Shown here in pieces: positions 7,550-17,720 of a DNA stretch of 64,000 nucleotides; the stretch's first letter is position 1, and the number at the start of each line of letters is the position of its first letter. The notes beneath the pieces are model-generated. The model did not search any database and was not told the origin of the DNA. It saw nothing but the letters and a program-made list of their open reading frames with translations. A program made the translations under genes and the position numbers. The DNA comes from Gryllotalpicola protaetiae (GTDB lineage Bacteria > Actinomycetota > Actinomycetes > Actinomycetales > Microbacteriaceae). The stretch covers positions 3,410,001 through 3,474,000 of the forward strand of contig NZ_CP032624.1 in assembly GCF_003627055.1 (NCBI RefSeq), read 5' to 3'.

Positions 7550-8746
7550 ATGCGCACCAAGAAGCGTCTCGTGATCGCGGCGGCCGTGCTCTCGGCATCC
7601 GCCATCACCCTCGTCGGCTGTTCGAGCAGCCCGGCGAGCACCGCGAGCTCGACCGGCAAGGCCGCCCCGGCCGCCGCCTCAGGACCGGCCGTCGACCTCT
7701 CCGGCGTCTGCCCGGCGACCGTCGTCGCCCAGACCGACTGGAACCCCGAGGCGGACCACGGGCACCTGTACCAGATGCTCGGGCCGAACCCCACCATCGA
7801 CGCCGACAAGAAGAGCGTCACCGGCGACCTGTACGCCAACGGGAAGCCGACCGGCGTCAAGCTGGAGATCCGCGCGGGCGGCCCAGCCATCGGCTACTCG
7901 ACGGTCAGCGCGCAGATGTATCAGGACAAGTCGATCACGATCGGCTACGTCTCGACCGACGAGGCCGTCGAGTTCTCGGGCAGCCTGCCCACCACCGCCG
8001 TGTTCGCCGAGAACGACAAGTCGCCCATGATCATCATGTGGGACCCGGCCAAGTACCCCAAGGTCTCCACGATCAAGGACCTCGGCGCAGCGCTCGACAA
8101 GGACGGCGGCGTCGTCCGCTACTTCAGCGGCGCCGCCTACATGGACTACCTGACCGAGGCCGGCTACCTGCCGAAGGACACTCTCGACGGCAGCTACGAC
8201 GGCACCCCGTCGAAGTTCGTTACGGCGCAGGGCAAGGACGCGCAGCAGGGCTTCGCGACGGCCGAGCCGTACATTTACCAGAACGAGGTCCAAGCGTGGG
8301 GAAAGCCGGTCAAGTCCCAGCTGATCGCTGACACCGGCTGGTCGCCGTACCCCGAGACGATGTCCGTGCGCACGGGCGATCTGCAGACGCTCACGCCCTG
8401 CCTCGAGAAGCTCGTGCCGATCATGCAGCAGGCCGACGTCGACTACCTGAAGAACCCGTCGGCGACGAACGACCTCATCGACAAGCTCGTGCAGTCGTAC
8501 AACAACGGCTGGACCTATGACGCGAACGTCGGTGCCTTCGCGGTGAAGCAGATGAAGGCGCTCAAGATCGCCACCGACGGCAGCGACGGCTATGTCGGCG
8601 ACCTCGATGACACCCGCGTCGCGGACTTCCTCAAGGTGGCGACGCCGATCTTCAACGCGACGGGCGGTCACGTGAAGGCAGGCCTGCAGCCGTCCGATCT
8701 CTATACCAACCAGTTCCTCGACAAGAAGATCAGCCTCGGCTGGTAA
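7550..8746 (+). CDS. ABC transporter substrate-binding lipoprotein (NMT1/SsuA-like)
   Basis: This 398-aa exported solute receptor has an N-terminal signal with a lysine/arginine-rich start, a hydrophobic stretch and the lipobox LVGC (Cys24), so it should be lipid-anchored outside the membrane. The mature part begins with a small Ala/Ser-rich linker and then a type II binding fold (QTDWNPEADHG). GGAG lies about 10 nt before the ATG. A 75-nt gap after the permease contains ATCAC-N6-GAAAC (7524-7539), which resembles a GlnR half-pair. The ligand is not predictable; context suggests a nitrogen-rich heterocycle or cyclic amide. Confidence 0.9.
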   Translation: MRTKKRLVIAAAVLSASAITLVGCSSSPASTASSTGKAAPAAASGPAVDLSGVCPATVVAQTDWNPEADHGHLYQMLGPNPTIDADKKSVTGDLYANGKPTGVKLEIRAGGPAIGYSTVSAQMYQDKSITIGYVSTDEAVEFSGSLPTTAVFAENDKSPMIIMWDPAKYPKVSTIKDLGAALDKDGGVVRYFSGAAYMDYLTEAGYLPKDTLDGSYDGTPSKFVTAQGKDAQQGFATAEPYIYQNEVQAWGKPVKSQLIADTGWSPYPETMSVRTGDLQTLTPCLEKLVPIMQQADVDYLKNPSATNDLIDKLVQSYNNGWTYDANVGAFAVKQMKALKIATDGSDGYVGDLDDTRVADFLKVATPIFNATGGHVKAGLQPSDLYTNQFLDKKISLGW

Positions 8747-8811
8747 TCCGCATCGAATCGGGGGCGGTCGGATTCCCGTCCGGCCGCCCCTACGCACGGA
8801 AGGAGCACACC

Positions 8812-10143
8812 ATGCGGGCCACCGCTGAAGACATCGAGGCGCTGCGTCTCGAGCTGGCCGAGCTGCTCGGCGAACGCGGCGTCAGTGCCGACCCCAGGAC
8901 GCGCGAGCGAGCGTCGGTCGACGAGGCGCTGATGAGTCCCATCCTCGTCGAGCAGCTGCCGCTCGGGCTCGCCGAGCTGGTCGCCTACCCGGCGAGCGGG
9001 CAGCAGATCGCCGAGGTGCTGGCCGCCGCGACGCGCCGCGGCGTCCCGGTGACGACGCGCGGGAAGGGCACGGGCAACTACGGCCAGGGCATCCCGCTCG
9101 AAGGCGGGCTGGTGCTCGACACGACACGGGCGCGCGCCGTCGTCGAGATCGGGGAGGGGTGGATGACGGCGGAGGCCGGAGCCCCGATGATCCTCATGGA
9201 GCAGGCGGCGAACGCGCAGGGCCAGCAACTCTGGATGTACCCGTCGACCGCGCAGTCGACGATCGGCGGATTCCTGTCGGGAGGCTCTGGCGGCACAGGG
9301 ACGATCGTGCACGGGTCGAACTGGGAGGGCTTCGTCACCGCTCTCGATGTCGCACTGCCCGCGTCCGAGCCGACGATCGTGCACGTCGAGGGGGCCGAGG
9401 CGCAGACCTTCGTGCACACGTACGGCACCGCCGGCATCATCGTCAGGGCAACCGTCGGTCTCGAGCCGCTGCAGGACTGGCGCGCCGTATATGCCGCGTT
9501 CGACTCCTTCGAGGGCGCGCAGGCGGCGCTCCGCGAGCTGCATGCCCTGTCTCCGCAGCCGCGGCTCGTCAGCGCGGACCTGCCGTTCATCTCAGCGAAG
9601 CTGCCTGACGATGCAGCCATCGTGAAGGGGAAGTCGTCGCTGCGGGCGATCCTCGACGTCGCCACGCTGGAACAGACATCCGCGATCATCGCCGCGAACG
9701 GCGGCGCCGTGACCGACGTGCGCGAGGGCGCGAACCAGACCGTCAAGGTGTCGATGCTGTCCTACAACCACCCCATCTGGTGGCTCAAGAAGAACTCGCC
9801 GGACAGGGTGTACTTCCACGTCGAGGTCGGCGGTGACGCGCTCATCGACCGCATCGACGAGGTGCACGCCGTCTATCCGGGCGGGATGCTGCACATCGAG
9901 GCAGGTCACCTCGCACCGATCGGGATGCTGGCCGCGGAGTACACGGGCGCCGGCGACGTCTACGCCGGCTACCCCAGGCTGCAGGAGTTGGGCGTCCGCG
10001 TGCACAGCCCGCACCAGTACTACGTCGATCACGGAGTCGAGGAACTGACGGAGTTGAAGGCTCGTACCGACCCCGACGGACTGTTGAACCCCGGCCATCT
10101 CGGCGCGCCCGCCTCGGTCATGACGGGCGGGTTCGGCAAATGA
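8812..10143 (+). CDS. FAD-binding oxidoreductase (GlcD/VAO family)
   Basis: This 443-aa flavoenzyme has the PCMH-type FAD domain: VTTRGKGTGNYGQG contacts the cofactor and FLSGGSGGTGTI is the second FAD loop. The C-terminal part ends in the usual DPDGLLNPGHLG tail of lactate/glycolate-type dehydrogenases. A strong GGAAGGAG ribosome site precedes the ATG. The stop overlaps the creatininase-family start (ATGA). It probably oxidises an alcohol or amine intermediate of the pathway encoded around it. This is a role assigned from context, not from sequence. Confidence 0.85.
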   Translation: MRATAEDIEALRLELAELLGERGVSADPRTRERASVDEALMSPILVEQLPLGLAELVAYPASGQQIAEVLAAATRRGVPVTTRGKGTGNYGQGIPLEGGLVLDTTRARAVVEIGEGWMTAEAGAPMILMEQAANAQGQQLWMYPSTAQSTIGGFLSGGSGGTGTIVHGSNWEGFVTALDVALPASEPTIVHVEGAEAQTFVHTYGTAGIIVRATVGLEPLQDWRAVYAAFDSFEGAQAALRELHALSPQPRLVSADLPFISAKLPDDAAIVKGKSSLRAILDVATLEQTSAIIAANGGAVTDVREGANQTVKVSMLSYNHPIWWLKKNSPDRVYFHVEVGGDALIDRIDEVHAVYPGGMLHIEAGHLAPIGMLAAEYTGAGDVYAGYPRLQELGVRVHSPHQYYVDHGVEELTELKARTDPDGLLNPGHLGAPASVMTGGFGK

Positions 10144-10922
10144 GCCGCAAGATCGCCGAGCTGAGCGGCCCGGTGGTCGCCGCGGGTTTCGGCCCCGACA
10201 CGATCGTCGTGCAGCCCACCGGCGCGATCGAGCACCACGGGCCGCACCTGCCGCTGTTCACCGACTATCTGATGGCCGACGAGATCGCCGCCGCTGCGGT
10301 CGACCGAGTCGCGGACCAGGGCCTCGACGTGTGGCAGCTGCCGACCATCGCCTACACGAAGTCGGACGAGCACAGCTGGGCCCCCGGCACGGTGTGGCTC
10401 GACGCCCAGACGGCATTCGACACCTTCGTTCAGGCCGGTCGTGCGGTGGCGCTCATGGGCGCGGGGACGATCGTCTATGCCAACGGCCACGGCGGCAACA
10501 CGGCGCTGCTCCAGGTGGTGCTGCGCGAGGTGCGCAGACGGTACGGCCTCAAGACGTTCCTCATGCCGACCCTGACGCGCACCCCCGCGCCGAACGGAGA
10601 GGACCGGGACGAGCACGGGCTCGGTATCCATGGCGGAGCGGCCGAGACCGCCATCGTGATGCACCTGCGGCCGGACCTCGTGAACCTCGACGGCGTCGAG
10701 AACTGGGCGCCGCCGCACCTCGCAGGCTACGAGTACATCAGGTTCAACGGCGGCCCCGTGAGCTTCGGGTGGCTTTCGAACGACTTCGGCACCCCCGGGG
10801 TCGTGGGCGACCCGCGGCACGCGTCGGCCGAGTTCGGGAAGGCGCTGTGGGACGCCTCCGTCGCGCAGGCCGCGGCATCCCTGACCGAGATCGCACGCTT
10901 CAACCCGGCGGGCGCGGGATGA
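10140..10922 (+). CDS. creatininase-family amidohydrolase
   Basis: This 260-aa metal hydrolase belongs to the family of creatinine amidohydrolase, FAPy deformylase and MftE. Signature residues are seen in PTGAIEHHGPHLPLFTDY (Glu/His/Asp metal ligands), in NGHGGN and in the C-terminal HGGAAETA, which normally supplies the last Glu. Members typically open cyclic amides or remove formyl groups. It is translationally coupled on both sides (4-nt overlap with the FAD oxidase, 4-nt with the flavoprotein). There is no mycofactocin gene set here, so an MftE role is unlikely. Confidence 0.88.
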   Translation: MSRKIAELSGPVVAAGFGPDTIVVQPTGAIEHHGPHLPLFTDYLMADEIAAAAVDRVADQGLDVWQLPTIAYTKSDEHSWAPGTVWLDAQTAFDTFVQAGRAVALMGAGTIVYANGHGGNTALLQVVLREVRRRYGLKTFLMPTLTRTPAPNGEDRDEHGLGIHGGAAETAIVMHLRPDLVNLDGVENWAPPHLAGYEYIRFNGGPVSFGWLSNDFGTPGVVGDPRHASAEFGKALWDASVAQAAASLTEIARFNPAGAG

Positions 10923-11536
10923 GCCTGCCCGGCATGTTCGGCCGCGACCTGGAGGACACGGATGCCTCACCGGCCGACCCGCTGGCGCTGCTCGGCATGT
11001 GGCTGCCGGACCCCGCCGACCCGGTCAAGCCGCTGATGACCCTGTCGACCATGGGGTTGGACGGCTACCCGGATGCGCGCACGGTGCTGCTCTCGGCCTT
11101 CGACGGCCGGCTGCTCCGCTTCCACACGGACGCGCGCAGCAGAAAGGCGTCGGAGCTCGCTGCGGTGCCGCGGGCGACGATGACGCTGGTGTGGCCGGAT
11201 GCCGCGCGCCAGGTCGTCGTGACCGGCGATGTCGCCCCGGAGGCCCCCGCGGAGGCCGCGGAGACCTACCCGACGAGGTCACGCGCGCTGCAGCTGCTCG
11301 CGTGGCTCAACACGGATGAGCTGGCGGCGCGCCCCGCGGCCGAACGCCAGGCGGCGTGGGCGCGGTTCGACGCCGAACACGCTGAGACTCCGCTTGTGCC
11401 GCCGTCGACGTGGGTCGGCTTCACGCTCGCCCCTCGGCGAGTCGTGTTCTGGCGGGGCCACGCGGAGGGACCGAGCAATCGCATCATGTACACCAGCGGC
11501 GAGGACGGCTGGTCGATCGAGCGCAAAGCCGGCTGA
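10919..11536 (+). CDS. pyridoxamine 5'-phosphate oxidase-like flavoprotein
   Basis: This 205-aa FMN split-barrel protein aligns along its length with PdxH. The FMN-binding segment RTVLLSAFDGRLLRFHTDAR continues into SRKASEL; the central WPDAARQVVVTG and the C-terminal PSTWVGFTLAPRRVVFWRG follow. The start ATG is in a 4-nt overlap with the creatininase stop. Being last gene of a catabolic operon argues against a simple vitamin B6 role. It may be a reductase or oxidase of the pathway that borrowed the PdxH fold. True PdxH remains possible. Confidence 0.8.
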   Translation: MSLPGMFGRDLEDTDASPADPLALLGMWLPDPADPVKPLMTLSTMGLDGYPDARTVLLSAFDGRLLRFHTDARSRKASELAAVPRATMTLVWPDAARQVVVTGDVAPEAPAEAAETYPTRSRALQLLAWLNTDELAARPAAERQAAWARFDAEHAETPLVPPSTWVGFTLAPRRVVFWRGHAEGPSNRIMYTSGEDGWSIERKAG

Positions 11537-11554
11537 GCGACCGTGCGGCTGCGG

Positions 11555-11791
11555 TCAGCGCAGCGCGACGACGCCGAGCGCCGTCAGGCAGGCGATGCCG
11601 AGCACGACGAAGGCGATGCCGCCCGCGAGCATCCACACCGGGGACTGCGACCCGAACGCGATGCGCATGCCGTTCTGCTGCTTGAGCTCGCGCGCGAGCT
11701 CGGAGAGCCAGTTGCGGCGGATGATGAGGAAGAGGCCCCAGCTGATGGCGAGGGCTCCCCACACGAGCGCGAAGACGCGGGCGACGGTCAC
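11555..11791 (-). CDS. small two-helix membrane protein
   Basis: This 78-aa hydrophobic protein has two predicted transmembrane helices (about residues 5-23 and 52-72) joined by a basic, polar loop (RRNWLSELARELKQQ). I recognise no family. The GTG start is supported by TAGGCT six nt upstream, giving a leaderless transcript. It is convergent with the PdxH-like gene and lies downstream of the metallophosphoesterase in divergent orientation to nothing else. The function is not assigned. Confidence 0.6.
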   Translation of the reverse strand: MTVARVFALVWGALAISWGLFLIIRRNWLSELARELKQQNGMRIAFGSQSPVWMLAGGIAFVVLGIACLTALGVVALR

Positions 11792-11797
11792 CGACCC

Positions 11798-11803
11798 AGC
11801 CTA
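11798..11803 (-). promoter_or_regulatory. -10 box of leaderless small membrane protein gene
   Basis: On the minus strand TAGGCT is followed by 6 nt and the GTG start at 11791. This leaves no room for a ribosome site and implies a leaderless mRNA. Confidence 0.4.
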
Positions 11804-11821
11804 GAAGACGCTCGCTGTGGG

Positions 11822-13537
11822 CTAGAGAGCACTGCCGAGGGGGTCGGCGAGCAGCAGCTCGGTGTTCCGGTCGGTCGGCTCGCCCTCATGGCCCGGCGCC
11901 CGATGCGGGTCGTTGAACGACAGCTCGCGGTAGAGCGAGGCGAGTGCCGTCTGTGACCCGTCGCTGTAGCCGGCCTGATACGGCGCATCGGACTCGATGA
12001 GCGTCGTGAAGATCGACAGCAGTCCGCGCCCGCTGCGCGCGAGCTCGATGATGCGCGCCTGCTGCGGGAAGTCGATGTGGCTCGCCGTCGTGATCTCCCA
12101 GAACGAGTGCAGGGCATCGCTCCCCCGCTGCGGCGTGATCCGGTTGGCGTGCACGTGGCCGTTGACCCAGGCGACGACCTGGGGATGCCGGTGCAGGACG
12201 TTCCGCACCTCGTCGCCGCTGTGGCACGGCGACGCGGGGTCGTCCGGGTCGGGCAGCGGGTTGTCCATCGAGGTGCTCGTGTGGTGGCTGAACACGACGA
12301 TGTATTCGTCGGGATGCGCGGCGAGCGTCTGCTCGAGCCAGCGGAACTGCTGATCGGTTAGCGAGCCGTGGGCGAGGCCCGCGGGCGTCGTCGAATCGAG
12401 CGAGACGCCGAGCACGCCGGGCGCGAGCTGAGCCGTGTAGTAGGTGCGGCCGGCCGCGAGGTCGTCGGCGGTGAAGCCGTGGCCGACGGGGCCGGGACCC
12501 GTGTTCTCTGGCGCGAGATGCGTGCCGATGTACTCAGCCTTGCTGAACGGGCGGCGACGCTCGTCGGCGGTGACCTCCCACTGCCGGTCGAGGGCGGGCA
12601 GTTCGCCGAGCTCGCGCACGGCGCCGCGTGCAGCGGCAGTCGTCGCCGAGGTGGTCCAGAGCGTGTGCACTGCCGCGTTCGCGGCATCCGTCGTGAATCG
12701 TGTGAACTTGACGTCGCCTGTGTAGACGTCGTCCCATGCGGAGTGCAGATTCGAGAGCGAGCCGCAGACCGAGTCGTCGTGGTTGCCGAAGACGGCGTAC
12801 CAGGGCACAGCGAGGCCCGCGCTGGTGTGGGGCGCGGCCACGCGGCCGAAGAACCCGGGCAGCTCGGGGAATCCCGCCTTCTTGTAGACATCGGCGACGG
12901 GCGATTCGGGGTTGTACCACTGCGGTCTGCCCGAGCTCTGTGCGCCCTCCCACAGGGTGCGCGAGCCCGAGTTCGCGACGACCTGGCCGCCGCTCAGCGC
13001 GGCGAGGTACCAGTCGAGTTCCAGCGTCTCGCCGTTGTCGGTGTTGTCGCCGGTGGAGACGACCGCGTCGAGCGCGCGCCCGGTGAACGGCGCTGCGCCG
13101 ATCGCGTTGATGCGTGCGATGAGGCGCGCCGCTCCGTGGGTGCCGAGGGCCTCCTGCGGTCGGAACGCGGAGCCGTTCGCCGCAGAGAACATCTCGAACC
13201 GAGCGGGCGACTGCGCGTCGACGATGTGCAGGTCGGTGAGTTGCACGACGGCGGCGAGCGGAATGAGAGACGGGGTGGCGGATGCCCGTGACGCCAGGTC
13301 CTCGCGCAGCACAGGCGCATAGCCGGGACCAGCGGTGAGGCGCCGGTAGGGGCCGTTCCCTTGCGGCGCCGCCGCGGACTCGAGCGTCGTGCCCCGGGTC
13401 TCGAGCGGTCGGTGCGCGGCGGGCACGAGCGCCGCGGCGAACCTGCGCGGCGCGAGACCGACGGCCAGTGCGGTTGGAGCGAGTGCGAGGACACCGGCCC
13501 CACCGATCAGGGCCGTGCGTCGAGACACCTTCTGCAC
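11822..13537 (-). CDS. Tat-exported metallophosphoesterase (TIGR03767-like)
   Basis: This 571-aa protein begins with a twin-arginine signal (SRRTALIGG, then a hydrophobic stretch ending near ALAVG), so it should fold in the cytoplasm and be exported. The calcineurin-like phosphoesterase motifs appear in order: LTDLHIVDAQ, STGDNTDN, FGNHDD, VVFSHHTS and WVNGHVH. These bind two metal ions. The family is widespread in actinobacteria, with unknown physiological substrate. No operon partner is apparent. The 109-nt gap on its upstream side holds nothing I can identify. Confidence 0.85.
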   Translation of the reverse strand: MQKVSRRTALIGGAGVLALAPTALAVGLAPRRFAAALVPAAHRPLETRGTTLESAAAPQGNGPYRRLTAGPGYAPVLREDLASRASATPSLIPLAAVVQLTDLHIVDAQSPARFEMFSAANGSAFRPQEALGTHGAARLIARINAIGAAPFTGRALDAVVSTGDNTDNGETLELDWYLAALSGGQVVANSGSRTLWEGAQSSGRPQWYNPESPVADVYKKAGFPELPGFFGRVAAPHTSAGLAVPWYAVFGNHDDSVCGSLSNLHSAWDDVYTGDVKFTRFTTDAANAAVHTLWTTSATTAAARGAVRELGELPALDRQWEVTADERRRPFSKAEYIGTHLAPENTGPGPVGHGFTADDLAAGRTYYTAQLAPGVLGVSLDSTTPAGLAHGSLTDQQFRWLEQTLAAHPDEYIVVFSHHTSTSMDNPLPDPDDPASPCHSGDEVRNVLHRHPQVVAWVNGHVHANRITPQRGSDALHSFWEITTASHIDFPQQARIIELARSGRGLLSIFTTLIESDAPYQAGYSDGSQTALASLYRELSFNDPHRAPGHEGEPTDRNTELLLADPLGSAL

Positions 13538-13646
13538 GCGGCCAGGCTCGCCAGCGCGGGTTGCTCTGAGGTGGCCTCAGTGCCCGTGTCCGGTGAACAA
13601 CGGTCGCGGCATCCGTACCTGCCGGTGAACGGACCGGGTCAGCGGA

Positions 13647-14948
<1,302 letters not shown>

Positions 14949-14970
14949 TGCTGGGGCTCGCCTCTCGTAT

Positions 14971-14986
14971 GTTTCGGGGTTGTGTC
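14971..14986 (-). promoter_or_regulatory. GlnR-like pair before second amtB
   Basis: On the minus strand GACAC-N6-GAAAC matches the GlnR pattern at 4/5 and 5/5. A further GAAAC-N6-TTAAC lies about 45 nt upstream (15002-15017) but out of 11-bp phase. This is weaker than the boxes at the first amtB and glnA. Confidence 0.4.
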
Positions 14987-15024
14987 AGTCTCCTGGCTCG
15001 GTGTTAACGGGATGTTTCGACGAC

Positions 15025-15054
15025 GAAGGGCCGCCGGTGAACCGGCGGCCCTTC
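15025..15054 (-). terminator. hairpin between the two amtB genes
   Basis: Perfect 14-bp arms, GAAGGGCCGCCGGT and ACCGGCGGCCCTTC, flank a GA loop. It sits 30 nt downstream of the first amtB stop on that strand. No long U-tract follows (TTCGTCG), so it would be an imperfect intrinsic terminator or attenuating hairpin. Confidence 0.6.
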
Positions 15055-15083
15055 TGTTCGGGTATGCAGTGAGTGCGGATGCC

Positions 15084-16418
15084 TCAGCCGATGGCGGCGT
15101 CGAGCGCGTAGCTCTCTTCGCCGTGGACCACCGAGTCGACGCCTGCGCTCTCGTCCTCGCTCGTGATGCGGAAGCCCATCGTCTTCTGGATGATCCAGCC
15201 GATGACGAACGCGAGCACGAAGGAGTAGATCGCGACGCCGAAGGCGCCGATCGCCTGCGCACCGAGCTGGTAGAACGAGCCGGTGTCGAGGAGGCCGATG
15301 CCGTTGCCGAAGAAGCCGATGTAGAGGGTGCCGACGAGACCGCCGATGAGGTGGACGCCGACCACGTCGAGCGAGTCGTCGAAGCCGAGACGCCACTTGA
15401 GCTCGATCGCGAGGCAGCAGATCGCACCGGTGATCAGACCGAGGACGATGCCCCAGCCGGGCGACAGGATGTTACAGGCCGGGGTGATGGCGACCAGGCC
15501 CGCGACAGCGCCCGAGGCGGCGCCGATCGAGGTGGGCTTGCCGTCCTTGATCTTCTCGGTGATGAGCCAGCCGATGGTGGCTGCGGCCGGAGCTGCGAGG
15601 GTGTTGACCCACGCGAGGGCCGAGATGCCGTCGACGGCGCCTTCGGAGCCGGCGTTGAAGCCGAACCAGCCGAACCACAGCAGCGAGGCGCCGAGCAGGG
15701 TCAGCGGCACGTTGTGGGGCTTGGCCATGCCCTTCGCGAATCCGACGCGCTTGCCGAGGACGAGGGCGAGAGCGAGGCCGGCCGCACCGGCGTTGATGTG
15801 GACCGCCGTGCCACCCGCGAAGTCGTTGACGCCGAGGCCCCAGACCGACCACCCGCCGTCTGAGAAGCCATGCTGACCCCAGCCGCCCGCGGTGCTGCCG
15901 CCGACGGTGAAGTTGAACACCCAGCTGGCGACCGGGAAGTACACCACGGTGACCCAGATGCCCGCGAAGACCATCCACGCGCCGAACTTGGCGCGGTCGG
16001 CGATGGCACCCGAGATCAGGGCGACGGTGATGATGGCGAACGTCGCCTGGAAGCCGGCGAACGCGAGGCCGTGCACGTCGAGGCTCTGCAGACCGAGCTC
16101 AGTTCCGCCCTTGAAGTGGATCTCGTTGTGCAGCAGGAAGTCGTGGAAGGGGTTGGCGAGAACGTGCGGGATCAGCCAGCCGTCGCCCGATGAGAAAGAC
16201 ATCGAGTAGCCGTAGATGACCCACAGCACGGAGACGAGCGCGATCGCGCCGAAGCTCATCATCATCATGTTGATGACCGACTTGGCGCGGACCATGCCGC
16301 CGTAGAAGAACGCGACGCCAGGCGTCATGATGAGCACGAGGGCGGCGGCGACCATCAGCCACAACGAATTCAAGTTGTTGGTGATCGCGTCCGTTGTCGC
16401 AGTGGTGAGAACCGACAT
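15084..16418 (-). CDS. amtB: ammonium transporter, first paralogue
   Basis: This 444-aa ammonium channel has the same fold and motifs as its neighbour (VAFFYGGMVRAKSVINMM, SLLWFGWFGFNAGS, VVGVHLIGG), with a short glycine-rich insertion near GGSTAGGWG in an external loop. The tandem copies probably arose by duplication. It starts with ATG after GAGAGAGGT. Upstream lies a phased GlnR box, so expression should rise under nitrogen limitation. ZapE follows in the same orientation upstream, but a 150-nt gap with the box separates them. Confidence 0.96.
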   Translation of the reverse strand: MSVLTTATTDAITNNLNSLWLMVAAALVLIMTPGVAFFYGGMVRAKSVINMMMMSFGAIALVSVLWVIYGYSMSFSSGDGWLIPHVLANPFHDFLLHNEIHFKGGTELGLQSLDVHGLAFAGFQATFAIITVALISGAIADRAKFGAWMVFAGIWVTVVYFPVASWVFNFTVGGSTAGGWGQHGFSDGGWSVWGLGVNDFAGGTAVHINAGAAGLALALVLGKRVGFAKGMAKPHNVPLTLLGASLLWFGWFGFNAGSEGAVDGISALAWVNTLAAPAAATIGWLITEKIKDGKPTSIGAASGAVAGLVAITPACNILSPGWGIVLGLITGAICCLAIELKWRLGFDDSLDVVGVHLIGGLVGTLYIGFFGNGIGLLDTGSFYQLGAQAIGAFGVAIYSFVLAFVIGWIIQKTMGFRITSEDESAGVDSVVHGEESYALDAAIG

Positions 16419-16475
16419 GACGTCAGGTACCTCTCTCTTCGGGTTGCTAGGACTCGGCCAGTTTCGCGAGAAGAG

Positions 16476-16513
16476 GTTTCACGTCTTATCGAAGTGTGTT
16501 TCGACGTCGTTAC
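16476..16513 (-). promoter_or_regulatory. GlnR box upstream of first amtB
   Basis: On the minus strand GTAAC-N6-GAAAC (16513 to 16498) is a perfect gTnAC-N6-GaAAC pair. It is followed, exactly in 22-bp phase, by a degenerate CGATA and another perfect GAAAC (16480-16476). Three of four half-sites of the full GlnR element are therefore present, about 60-95 nt before the start codon. This is the region expected for activation. Confidence 0.7.
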
Positions 16514-16568
16514 GGTGAAATGAGATGCGTAAACATCGTGTTTCCGATTGCCGGGAAGCCGGTGGCAA

Positions 16569-17618
16569 TCAGCTCGGATTGTCCCCCGTTGGCGGGGCGG
16601 CGGTCAGGGCGATCATGCGCGACACCGACCGGAGGTACTTCTTCCGGAACCCGCCGTTCAACATCGGCTCGTCGAACACCGCGGACAGCGGCGTGCCGGA
16701 AGCGACGATCGGCAGCTCCGCGTCGTACGCCCTGTCGATGAAGGCCACGAGCCGCAGCGCCTGCATCTGATCGTGCAGCTGCACGACGTCGTCGAGGGCG
16801 ATCAGATCGACGCCGTCGACCATCAGCAGGTAGCGCGACGGGTGCACGGTGGCGAGATGGTCGACGAAGACGGTGAAGTCGTCTCGGGTCGCGACGCGGC
16901 CGGCCGCGCGTGCGGCATCGACAGCGGCGGCCACGCCCGCGCCGTCCGTCACGACCGCCTCGCCGCTCGTCGCCCGGCGGCGGAAATCGAGGCCGTCGAT
17001 GCGCAGGGTGGTGAAGTTGCCCGACATCGCATGGATCTCGCGCAGGAAGTCGCTCGCCGCGAACCGACCCTCGCCGAGCGCGTTCGGCGGCGTGTTGCTG
17101 GTCGCGGCGAAGCGCGTGCCGCTTCCTACCAGGTCGGTGATGAGCCGCGTCATCATCATCGTGTCGCCGGGGTCGTCGAGCTCGAACTCGTCGATGCAGA
17201 TGAGAGAGGAGCCCCGTAGCAGCTCGACGGTCTTCGCGTAGCCGAGCGCGCCGACGAGGGCGGTGTACTCGATGAAGGTGCCGAACAGCTTGCGACCGGA
17301 TGCCGCGTGCCAGAGCGCTGCGAGCAGGTGCGTCTTGCCGACGCCGAATCCGCCGTCGAGGTAGATGCCGGGCTTCTGCTCGGGGTCGTCCTGCTTCTTG
17401 CGGCGGCCCAGCCCCAGGAATCCACCGCCCTTCTTCTCTGCCGCACCGGCCGAGAACGCGCGCAGTGCGTCAACCGCCTGCTGCTGCGATGGGTAGTCGA
17501 CGTCGGGTCGGTAGTCGTCGAAGCTCGCGTGAGCGAACTGCGCGGGCGGGGTGAGGCTCGCCAGCAGCTGCTCACCCGTGATGGTGGGCGCGAGCTGGGT
17601 GAGGCTGGTCAGCGTCAT
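16569..17618 (-). CDS. zapE: cell division ATPase ZapE (AFG1-like)
   Basis: This 349-aa AAA-type ATPase has Walker A GGFGVGKT (residues 89-96), Walker B in LICIDEFEL and sensor-like ATSNTPPN. ZapE in proteobacteria associates with the Z-ring; AFG1 homologues act on mitochondrial inner-membrane proteins. The 349-aa length is typical. A Lys/Gly-rich insert (EKKGGGFLGLGRRKKQ, about 61-76) precedes the ATPase core. It is divergent from the sulfurtransferase gene sseA, an arrangement common in actinobacteria. Confidence 0.88.
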   Translation of the reverse strand: MTLTSLTQLAPTITGEQLLASLTPPAQFAHASFDDYRPDVDYPSQQQAVDALRAFSAGAAEKKGGGFLGLGRRKKQDDPEQKPGIYLDGGFGVGKTHLLAALWHAASGRKLFGTFIEYTALVGALGYAKTVELLRGSSLICIDEFELDDPGDTMMMTRLITDLVGSGTRFAATSNTPPNALGEGRFAASDFLREIHAMSGNFTTLRIDGLDFRRRATSGEAVVTDGAGVAAAVDAARAAGRVATRDDFTVFVDHLATVHPSRYLLMVDGVDLIALDDVVQLHDQMQALRLVAFIDRAYDAELPIVASGTPLSAVFDEPMLNGGFRKKYLRSVSRMIALTAAPPTGDNPS

Positions 17619-17720
17619 GCGGGTGCTCAGTCAGATGTCGAAGTCTTACCCGCGGCCGATGCGGCATTGCACGCACGCGCCTAGCGTTGGGAACGTCAGT
17701 CAAGCCTAGTTGAGGAGCAC

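Noticed and set aside
10140-10922. MftE, the mycofactocin peptidase
   Set aside because: It belongs to the same family, but no mftA, mftB or mftC is present and the neighbours form a catabolic operon.
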